Shown: positions 1 to 5,126 of the stretch, piece after piece | Layout: every line of letters begins with the position of its first letter | Numbering within the stretch: position 1 is the stretch's first letter | From: JBEIFW01 sp044370695 | GTDB taxonomy: Bacteria; Actinomycetota; Acidimicrobiia; Acidimicrobiales; Ilumatobacteraceae | DNA: 6,733 nucleotides | Direction of reading: 5' to 3' | Assembly (NCBI GenBank): GCA_044370695.1 | Contig: JBILVB010000187.1 | Coordinates: 1 to 6,733 of the forward strand | Program-made: the position numbers and the translations under genes | Notes under the pieces: generated by a model | Database searches by the model: none | Told to the model about the DNA's origin: nothing | What the model saw: the letters and a program-made list of their open reading frames with translations, nothing else

Positions 1-2
1 GG

Positions 3-167
3 CCGACGGGCGCCGCCCGACCGTACGCATCGAGCTTGAACCTCACGGCGCCGGACCAGATCCGCCCGAACCTCGTGATCGTGCCACTCGGCGAGCGCGG
101 CGAGATCAGCGTCTACAGCCAGTCCGGCACGCACCTGGTGGTCGACGTGTCGGGCTGGTTCGTCCCC
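3..167 (+). repeat. Partial protein repeat unit 1 (C-terminal part)
   Basis: This encodes the end of the first visible repeat, closing with SQSGTHLVVDVSGWF. The DNA at 120-149 matches 879-908 at 27 of 30 positions, an in-frame offset of 253 codons, so the copies are similar at the DNA level in this block. The unit's N-terminal half lies before the window. Confidence 0.75.
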
Positions 168-938
168 TCGGGCCCGGCGAGCGCCGGCCGCATCGTGCCG
201 GTCACCCCGTCCAGGCTGCTCGACACCCGGGACCTCACCGGCCCGACCGGCGGGGCCCGAGCGGCCGGCGGCTCGACGGTGCTCGTCGCCGGCCGCGGCG
301 GCGTGCCGGGGACCGGGGTCGGCGCCGTCGTCGTGAACCTGACGGCCACCGACGCCACGGAGGCCGGTTTCGTGACCGCCTGGCCGAGCGGTACGGCCCG
401 GCCCGAGGCGTCCAACGTGAACCTGCCCGGGCCCGGCAGCACCGCGGCAACCCTCGCGATCGTGCGCCTCGGCGCCGACGGGGCCTTGCAGTTGTTCACG
501 CAGTACGCCGCGCATCTCGTCGTCGACGTGACCGGTTACGTGACCGGGCCGAGTGCGGCGCTCGCGGGCGAGGGCCGGTTCGTCCCGCTCACCCCGGCCC
601 GGGCGTTCGACACCCGCGAGCCGAGCCCCGCCCCTTTGCTCGCCGGCGGCACCTGGCCCTTCACCCACACCGGCAACGCCGGGGTGCCGGGCTCCGGGGT
701 CGCGGGGGTGGCCTTGAACGTGACCGCGGTCGACGCCGCGGCGCCCGGGTACGTGACCGCCTATCCCACTGCTCCGGTCCGACCGCTCGCGTCGACCGTG
801 AACGTGGTCGAAGGCGACGTCCGACCCAACGCCGCCGTGCTCCCCGTCGACCCGTCGGGCACGATGTCGTACTTCAGCCAGTCGGGCACGCACCTCGTCG
901 TCGACGTGACCGGCTACCTGACCGGGAGCCCGACCTGA
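3..938 (+). CDS. Secreted/surface-type repeat protein, C-terminal part (5' end outside window)
   Basis: The reading frame is open from the window edge to TGA at 936-938. The TTG at 36 is not taken as the start, because codons 3-35 continue the same repeat unit (…ARPYASSLNL, matching ARPEASNVNL and VRPLASTVNV later on), so the gene begins upstream. Numbering from codon 36 as residue 1, the protein has the end of one repeat (to about residue 44) and two full repeats (about 52-170 and 181-297). Each full unit starts with P(V/L)TP(S/A)R..DTR, has a GGVPG(T/S)GV turn, N(L/V)TA.DA...G(F/Y)VTA and an ending HLVVDV(S/T)G(W/Y). Such units are common in predicted exported proteins of actinobacteria; their function is not established. 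The chain ends right after the last repeat, with no LPXTG motif or C-terminal membrane helix visible. The signal peptide and any catalytic domain would lie upstream. Composition is rich in Ala, Gly, Val, Thr and Pro, as expected for a beta-rich extracellular protein. It is probably not functionally tied to the downstream enzymes. Confidence 0.85.
   Translation, partial: PTGAARPYASSLNLTAPDQIRPNLVIVPLGERGEISVYSQSGTHLVVDVSGWFVPSGPASAGRIVPVTPSRLLDTRDLTGPTGGARAAGGSTVLVAGRGGVPGTGVGAVVVNLTATDATEAGFVTAWPSGTARPEASNVNLPGPGSTAATLAIVRLGADGALQLFTQYAAHLVVDVTGYVTGPSAALAGEGRFVPLTPARAFDTREPSPAPLLAGGTWPFTHTGNAGVPGSGVAGVALNVTAVDAAAPGYVTAYPTAPVRPLASTVNVVEGDVRPNAAVLPVDPSGTMSYFSQSGTHLVVDVTGYLTGSPT
189..545 (+). 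repeat. Protein repeat unit 2 (complete)
   Basis: This is a complete unit of about 119 residues, from RIVPVTPSRLLDTR to HLVVDVTGYVT. It contains GGVPGTGV, NLTATDATEAGFVTA and ASNVNL, each of which has a counterpart in unit 3. The conserved His of the closing motif is 127 residues after that of unit 1. It differs from the other units in having TQYAAH where they have SQSGTH. Confidence 0.75.
576..926 (+). repeat. Protein repeat unit 3 (complete, C-terminal)
   Basis: This complete unit runs from RFVPLTPARAFDTR to HLVVDVTGYLTG and ends four codons before the stop. It contains GGVPG→AGVPGSGV, NVTAVDAAAPGYVTA and ASTVNV, aligned with unit 2. The closing His is 126 residues after that of unit 2. 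The protein ends with this repeat, so the repeat is the C-terminal module and is not followed by an anchor. Confidence 0.75.
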
Positions 939-962
939 CCCTGCGGGCCCTACCGATAGCAT
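935..962 (+). promoter_or_regulatory. Possible promoter for the Rieske-first gene cluster
   Basis: A -35-like CTGACC (935-940) and a -10-like TAGCAT (957-962) are separated by 16 bp; each matches the sigma-70 type consensus at about four of six positions. The -35 element overlaps the stop codon of the repeat-protein gene. Transcription would start near 969-970, inside the inverted repeat at 960-975. The placement is attractive because this is the only gap before the cluster, but matches this short occur by chance and no transcript data are available. Confidence 0.3.
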
Positions 963-975
963 CACAATCGTGATG
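960..975. promoter_or_regulatory. Perfect inverted repeat, candidate operator
   Basis: CATCAC-AATC-GTGATG is a perfect 6-bp inverted repeat with a 4-bp spacer. It is AT-richer than its surroundings, abuts the candidate -10 element, and lies 20 bp upstream of the Rieske gene start. Size and position fit the binding site of a dimeric repressor (for example TetR, MarR or GntR type). No regulator gene is in the window and the site matches no specific operator I can name. Confidence 0.45.
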
Positions 976-982
976 TCACTCC

Positions 983-990
983 GGGAGGGG
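983..990 (+). promoter_or_regulatory. Ribosome binding site of the Rieske gene
   Basis: GGGAGGGG lies 5 bp before ATG 996. It supports that ATG over the upstream GTG (970) and ATG (973), which are out of frame with the gene. Confidence 0.8.
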
Positions 991-995
991 ATCGG

Positions 996-2378
996 ATGAC
1001 CGACCTGACGCTGCGTCCGGGCGAGGCCCGGGAGATCGGGCCCTCGCTCAAGGATCAGATCCTGGCCGACCCGGTCCCGCCGCCGACACCGTTGCTCGAG
1101 GAGAGCTACACGTTCCGGGGCGACGAGGACATCCCGTACGCCGTGTACACGTCGGAGGCCTACGCCCGAGCCGAGGAACGCTCGATGTGGTCGACGGTGT
1201 GGCAGTGGGCCTGCCACGTCGACCACCTCCCCGAACCCGGGCGCTATTTCGTCTACGACGTCGGGCCCCACTCCGCGATCGTGCTGCGCACCGAATCCGG
1301 TGCGATCAAGGCCTTCGCCAACGCCTGCATGCATCGCGGCACCCAGCTCAAGCCGCCGGGCACCTGCGGCAAGTCGAAGGAGCTGCGCTGCCCGTTCCAC
1401 GGTTGGCGGTGGTCGCTCGACGGGCAGCTCCTCGAGTTGCCGCAGCGCTGGGACTTCCCGCACGTCAGCGACGACAGCCACCAGCTCGCCGCGATCAGCG
1501 TCGACGTGTGGGAAGGCTTCGTGTTCGTGAACTTCGACCCGGCCGCCGCCCCGCTCTCGGACTACCTCGGCGTGCTGCCCCGACACTGGGCCGACTGGGG
1601 CCTTGCGGATCGTTTCATCGAGACCCACGTCCGCAAACGGTTGCCCTGCAACTGGAAGGCAGCCGCCGAGGCATTCCTCGAGGCCTACCACGTGCGGGAG
1701 ACCCACGCGACGGGCAAGCTCGGCGACGAGGTCGTCACGCAGTACGACGTGTTCGAACCGAACGTGTCGCGCTTCATCCACACGACCGGGCTCAACTCAC
1801 CCCTGCGTGATCCGCAGCTCACCGAAGAGCAGCTGTGGGAGCGCACCACGATGCGGCGCGGTGCCGCCGACGTGCCCGCCCTCCCCGACGGGATGCGGGC
1901 CCGCGACATGATGGCCAAGCTCGTGCAGGCCCGGATGGGCGAGGCCTACGGCCAGGACTTCTCCGGCCTCAGCCAGTCGATGACGCTCGACTCGATCGAG
2001 TACTTCGTGTTCCCGAATGCGTTCTTCTTCCCCGGACTGCAGCTCTCGATGGTCTACCGGTTCCGCCCGGACCCGGAGTCGGTCGACCACAGCTGGTTCG
2101 ACCTGCTGATGATGCGGCCCCGCCCCGGTGACGGCCGCCGGGCACCCGCACCACCCGAGGTGATCGAGCTCGACGTGGACGACTCGTACTCCCTCGCCGA
2201 GGGTCTCGGCGCCCTCGGCCGGGTGTACGACCAGGACACGTCCAACATGGCGGCGCAGACCCGCGGCTTCCGGTCGAGCGTGAAGCGCGGGCAGACCCTC
2301 GGCAATTACCAGGAGGTCCGGGCCCGGCACCTGCAGCAGCGGGTGCGCGACTTCGTCGGCGCTTGGCCCACCGACTGA
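996..2378 (+). CDS. Rieske [2Fe-2S] ring-hydroxylating oxygenase, alpha subunit
   Basis: This 460-residue cytoplasmic enzyme belongs to the family that uses electrons from a ferredoxin/reductase to hydroxylate aromatic rings or other C-H bonds with O2. The Rieske domain (about 65-180) binds the iron-sulfur cluster through C111, H113, C132 and H135 (CMH...CPFHGW, with 18 residues between the pairs). The catalytic domain follows, with the iron site in EAFLEAYHVRETH: H232 and H237 are the likely histidine ligands, and D414 in YDQDTSNM is the likely carboxylate ligand. E229 stands where most members have the Asp that bridges the two centres; Glu at this place is known in carnitine oxygenase CntA. 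Length is normal for an alpha subunit. Start choice rests on the strong SD at 983-990. It is the first gene of the cluster. No beta subunit, ferredoxin or reductase is next to it, so it may be an alpha-only enzyme using partners encoded elsewhere. The family call is firm; the substrate is unknown. Confidence 0.93.
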   Translation: MTDLTLRPGEAREIGPSLKDQILADPVPPPTPLLEESYTFRGDEDIPYAVYTSEAYARAEERSMWSTVWQWACHVDHLPEPGRYFVYDVGPHSAIVLRTESGAIKAFANACMHRGTQLKPPGTCGKSKELRCPFHGWRWSLDGQLLELPQRWDFPHVSDDSHQLAAISVDVWEGFVFVNFDPAAAPLSDYLGVLPRHWADWGLADRFIETHVRKRLPCNWKAAAEAFLEAYHVRETHATGKLGDEVVTQYDVFEPNVSRFIHTTGLNSPLRDPQLTEEQLWERTTMRRGAADVPALPDGMRARDMMAKLVQARMGEAYGQDFSGLSQSMTLDSIEYFVFPNAFFFPGLQLSMVYRFRPDPESVDHSWFDLLMMRPRPGDGRRAPAPPEVIELDVDDSYSLAEGLGALGRVYDQDTSNMAAQTRGFRSSVKRGQTLGNYQEVRARHLQQRVRDFVGAWPTD

Positions 2379-2394
2379 GCGACGGTACCGTCGC
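2379..2394. promoter_or_regulatory. Perfect 16-bp palindrome directly after the Rieske gene
   Basis: GCGACGGTACCGTCGC is a perfect palindrome with no spacer, starting at the base after the TGA stop. With no loop and no T-run it is a poor terminator, so a protein-binding site is more likely than an RNA hairpin. It lies 74 bp before the start of the acyl-CoA dehydrogenase gene. Its TACCGT core recurs in the hairpin at 3756-3792. Confidence 0.45.
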
Positions 2395-2452
2395 GCCGGG
2401 GCCCGCACGGTCCGCGGCGCTCCGACGCGAGGGGCGGCCGCACCGCGGCTGC

Positions 2453-2462
2453 GGAGAGGGGA
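2453..2462 (+). promoter_or_regulatory. Ribosome binding site that decides the GTG start at 2468
   Basis: GGAGAGGGGA ends 5 bp before GTG 2468. An upstream in-frame TTG (2363) would overlap the Rieske gene and add 35 residues (rich in Arg, Gly and Ala) that look like translated spacer DNA, with no comparable SD. The GTG is therefore preferred. Confidence 0.75.
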
Positions 2463-2467
2463 CGACG

Positions 2468-3739
2468 GTGCCGTACGAGTTCACCGACCAGGGTCGCCGC
2501 ATGCTTGACGAGGTCAAGCGGTACATGGACGACCACATCTATCCCAACGAGGAGGAGTACCACGCCCAGATGGAGGAGGTGGGCCCGAACGGGTACGCCC
2601 CCATCATGGACAAGCTGAAGGCCGCGGCGCGCGAGCGCGGCCTGTGGAATCTGTTCATCCCCCATCTCGACCCGAACCATCCGGGTACGAAGCTGTCGAA
2701 CCTCGACTACGCCCCGATCTCCGAGCAGCTCGGCAAGGTGGGGTTCGCGTCCGAGGCACTCAACTGCTCGGCGCCCGACACGGGGAACATGGAGATCCTC
2801 AACCTCTACGGCAGCCCGGCGGTGAAGGACCGGTGGCTCCTGCCCCTGCTCGAGGGCGAGATCCGCTCGGCGTTCTCCATGACCGAGCCGGACGTGGCCT
2901 CCTCCGACGCCACGAACATCGCGCTACGCATCGAACGCGACGGCGACCACTACGTGCTCAACGGCAAGAAGTGGTTCTCCTCACAGGCGCTCAAGGAGCG
3001 GTGCAAGGTCCTCGTGGCGATGGGCAAGACCGACCCGAACGCTCCCCGCCACCGCCAGCAGTCGATGATCGTGGTTCCCAAAGACACCCCCGGCATCTCC
3101 TTCGGGCGCACACCGCACGTGTTCGGCTACGACGAGGGCGGCGGCCACCCCGAGATCGTCTACACCGACGTGCGGGTGCCGGCCGAGAACCTGCTCGGTG
3201 ACGAAGGGAGCGGGTTCGCGATCTCGCAGGCCCGCCTCGGACCGGGCCGTATCCACCACTGCATGCGCTCGATCGGCGTGGCTGAACGAGCGCTCGAATA
3301 CATGATCAAGCGGTCGTTGCAGCGCACCACGTTCGGGACGCTCGTGGCCCAGAAGGGGCTCGTGCAGGACTGGATCGCCGAGTCCCGCATCGAGATCGAC
3401 ATGGCGCGCGAGTACGTGCTGCGGTGCGCCCATCTGATGGACACCGTCGGCAACAAGAGCGCGGCGACGGAGATCTCCGGAATCAAGGTCGCCGTCCCGC
3501 GCATGACGCTCGGGGTGATCGACCGGGCCATCCAGGTGCACGGCGCCATGGGCGTGACGCAGTACGCCCCGTTGGCACGGATGTACGCGTCGCAACGCAC
3601 GTTGCGGATCGCCGACGGGCCCGACGAGGTCCACAAGATGACGATCGCCCGGCGCGAGATCCTGAAGTACCAGCCTGATTTCCGTATGAATGGCACCGCC
3701 ACGCCAGCCGGCGAGCCCCAGGTGTTCATGCGCCCCTGA
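2468..3739 (+). CDS. Acyl-CoA dehydrogenase family protein, ACAD10/ACAD11 clade
   Basis: From GTG 2468 the protein has 423 residues (MPYEFTDQGRRML...), normal for the FAD-binding acyl-CoA dehydrogenase fold, and is soluble. Residues 1-130 form the helical N domain. AFSMTEPDVASSD (135-147) is the flavin/substrate beta-domain signature, followed by NGKKWFSS (165-172). RLGPGRIHHCMRSIG (256-270) and RTTFG (286-290) lie in the C domain, and IQVHGAMG (355-362) and IADGPDEVH (381-389) close it. The last motif and RLGPGRIHHCMR are hallmarks of the ACAD10/11 group. D383 sits where classical enzymes carry the catalytic Glu of the YEGT motif, and the alternative Glu position used by isovaleryl-CoA dehydrogenase is occupied by the LGPG stretch. 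Known relatives include LvaC of levulinate degradation and human ACAD11, which act on phosphorylated 4-hydroxyacyl-CoA; other bacterial members may be plain dehydrogenases. No partner kinase is in the window. It follows the Rieske gene by 89 bp and is probably co-transcribed. The exact substrate is unknown. Confidence 0.9.
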   Translation: MPYEFTDQGRRMLDEVKRYMDDHIYPNEEEYHAQMEEVGPNGYAPIMDKLKAAARERGLWNLFIPHLDPNHPGTKLSNLDYAPISEQLGKVGFASEALNCSAPDTGNMEILNLYGSPAVKDRWLLPLLEGEIRSAFSMTEPDVASSDATNIALRIERDGDHYVLNGKKWFSSQALKERCKVLVAMGKTDPNAPRHRQQSMIVVPKDTPGISFGRTPHVFGYDEGGGHPEIVYTDVRVPAENLLGDEGSGFAISQARLGPGRIHHCMRSIGVAERALEYMIKRSLQRTTFGTLVAQKGLVQDWIAESRIEIDMAREYVLRCAHLMDTVGNKSAATEISGIKVAVPRMTLGVIDRAIQVHGAMGVTQYAPLARMYASQRTLRIADGPDEVHKMTIARREILKYQPDFRMNGTATPAGEPQVFMRP

Positions 3740-3755
3740 GACCCGCGAGCCGGAC

Positions 3756-3792
3756 CACTACCGTGCCGCCGATGGCCGACGGCACGGTAGTG
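3756..3792 (+). promoter_or_regulatory. Perfect 13-bp hairpin enclosing the monooxygenase start codon
   Basis: CACTACCGTGCCG (3756-3768) and CGGCACGGTAGTG (3780-3792) are exact reverse complements separated by an 11-nt loop (3769-3779). The loop contains the ATG at 3772-3774. The left arm covers the place where a ribosome binding site would sit and contains the alternative GTG start (3763). The right arm is coding (codons 3-7). No T-run follows, so a classic terminator is unlikely. It could act as an RNA structure controlling translation, or as a DNA binding site. Confidence 0.55.
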
Positions 3793-5055
3793 ATCGTGGG
3801 TGCAGGGATCGGTGGCCTGACCGCGGCGCTGAGCCTCCACGAGGCGGGGTTCGCGGTCGACGTCTACGAATCGGTCGGTCGTATCGAGGCGCTCGGGGTG
3901 GGGATCAACCTGCTCCCCCACGCCGTGCGCGAGCTCGACGCCCTGGGCCTGCTCGAAGCGCTCGAGGCGCGAGCCGTTGCCCCGCAACGGCTCGCGTATC
4001 TCACCAAGCGCGGTGAGCCGATCTGGGACGAACCGCGTGGTCGGGCCGCCGGCTACGCCTGGCCGCAGCTGTCGATCCATCGCGGGGTGCTGCAACAGGT
4101 CCTGCTCGGTGCGGTCGCCGACCGGCTCGGCCCTGGGCGTGTGCACACCGGCCACCACCTCGTCGCCGTGGACGACACGACCACCGGCCCGACGATCGCG
4201 CACTTCGCCGCACGCCGTGGCGGACAGGCCACGATCGCCGCACCTGCGACGGTCGTCATCGGGGCGGACGGCATCCACTCGACGCTCCGGGCGCAGCGCT
4301 ACCCCGCCGAGGGTCCTCCGAAGTGGAACGGCGCATTGCTGTGGCGGGGCGTGGCCGAGGCCGCGCCGTTGCTCGACGGCCGCACCCTCGTATGGGCCGG
4401 GCACCCCGACCAGAAGTTCGTGGCTTACCCGATCGCGGACCTCCCGGGGGGTCGACAGCTCGTGAACTTCGTCGCCGAGTTCCGCACCGACGGTCGCGAC
4501 CTGGTCGAGCGCGAGGACTGGAACCAGCCCGGGATCCTCGAGGACTTCGTCGACCGCTTCGAGTCGTGGCGCTTCGGCTGGCTCGACGTGCCGGCCCTGA
4601 TCCGGTCGGCGCCCGGCACCTTCCGGTTCCCGATGGTCGATCGTGATCCGCTGCCCCGGTGGACGTTCGGTCGCACGACCCTGCTCGGCGACGCCGCACA
4701 CCCGATGTACCCGATCGGCTCGAACGGCGCCTCGCAGGCCATCCTCGACGCCCGGGTGCTCGCGGGCTGCCTGCGATCCCATCCCGACGACCCCCGAGCG
4801 GCCCTGGATCGGTACGACGCCGAGCGGCGACCGGCGACCGCAGCGATCGTGGAGGCGAACCGGGGACTCGGGCCGGAGCTGCCGATGCTGCTGGTCGAGC
4901 AGCGGGCCCCGGACGGCTTCGGTGCGCTCGCCGACGTGATCACCCCGGCCGAGATCAGCGCAGCGACCGAGGGCTACCGGCGCACCGCCGGATTCGCCCT
5001 CGCCGCACTCGCCGAGGGCACGTCGCTCGCCCATCGCGACTACCGGGACACGTAG
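3772..5055 (+). CDS. FAD-dependent monooxygenase, group A, PhzS-like
   Basis: This soluble 427-residue enzyme is of the p-hydroxybenzoate hydroxylase fold, which uses NAD(P)H, FAD and O2 to hydroxylate (usually aromatic) substrates. Visible motifs: GAGIGG (10-15) for FAD, GADGIHS (164-170) for FAD/NAD(P)H, and LLGDAAHPMYPIGSNGASQA (304-323) for the FAD pyrophosphate/ribose. The stretches ALGVGINLLPHAV, PQLSIHRG and FPMVDRDPLPRW closely resemble the flavin-dependent oxidoreductase PhzS of phenazine biosynthesis. No other phenazine gene is present, so a role in phenazine synthesis is not supported; a hydroxylase in the surrounding catabolic cluster is more likely. ATG 3772 puts the FAD motif at the usual distance from the N terminus; GTG 3763 would add three residues. 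There is no good SD, and the start lies in the loop of a perfect hairpin. It begins 32 bp after the dehydrogenase gene. The family is certain, the substrate is not. Confidence 0.92.
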   Translation: MADGTVVIVGAGIGGLTAALSLHEAGFAVDVYESVGRIEALGVGINLLPHAVRELDALGLLEALEARAVAPQRLAYLTKRGEPIWDEPRGRAAGYAWPQLSIHRGVLQQVLLGAVADRLGPGRVHTGHHLVAVDDTTTGPTIAHFAARRGGQATIAAPATVVIGADGIHSTLRAQRYPAEGPPKWNGALLWRGVAEAAPLLDGRTLVWAGHPDQKFVAYPIADLPGGRQLVNFVAEFRTDGRDLVEREDWNQPGILEDFVDRFESWRFGWLDVPALIRSAPGTFRFPMVDRDPLPRWTFGRTTLLGDAAHPMYPIGSNGASQAILDARVLAGCLRSHPDDPRAALDRYDAERRPATAAIVEANRGLGPELPMLLVEQRAPDGFGALADVITPAEISAATEGYRRTAGFALAALAEGTSLAHRDYRDT

Positions 5056-5111
5056 CGCTCGTGCAGTTGCGGTCGCCGCCCCCGCTGGGCAACATGCGTC
5101 GAACAGCCGCA

Positions 5112-5119
5112 GGGGAGGG
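5112..5119 (+). promoter_or_regulatory. Ribosome binding site of the Baeyer-Villiger monooxygenase gene
   Basis: GGGGAGGG lies 7 bp before ATG 5127. It is a strong SD that fixes the start and so confirms the N-terminal extension of the protein. Confidence 0.8.
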
Positions 5120-5126
5120 TCACGGC

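Noticed and set aside
36..38. TTG as the start of the repeat protein
   Set aside because: Codons before it continue the repeat unit in frame to the window edge, so the true start is upstream.
939..995. Terminator for the repeat-protein gene
   Set aside because: The only inverted repeat here (960-975) has a short, AT-containing stem and no T-run, and it is better placed as an operator for the next gene.
1797..2408. Minus-strand frame of about 203 codons opposite the 3' part of the Rieske gene
   Set aside because: It is an antisense shadow of the conserved oxygenase catalytic domain and has no motif of its own.
2438..2454. Small hairpin CCGCA...TGCGG before the dehydrogenase ribosome binding site
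   Set aside because: A five-base-pair stem in GC-rich DNA is common by chance and has no supporting context.
2363..2467. Upstream TTG start extending the acyl-CoA dehydrogenase by 35 residues
   Set aside because: The extension would overlap the Rieske gene, has the composition of translated spacer DNA, and is not expected for the family. GTG 2468 has a good ribosome binding site at the right distance.
3160..5034. Long minus-strand open frame (about 624 codons) opposite the dehydrogenase and flavin monooxygenase genes
   Set aside because: It spans two well-recognised plus-strand genes and the gap between them, and its product is rich in Arg, Gly and Ala with no recognisable motif. GC-rich codon bias produces long antisense frames.
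5067..5095. Promoter-like pair TTGCGG - 17 bp - CAACAT before the Baeyer-Villiger gene
   Set aside because: Each hexamer matches consensus at only three of six positions, which is expected by chance. Co-transcription with the upstream genes is simpler.
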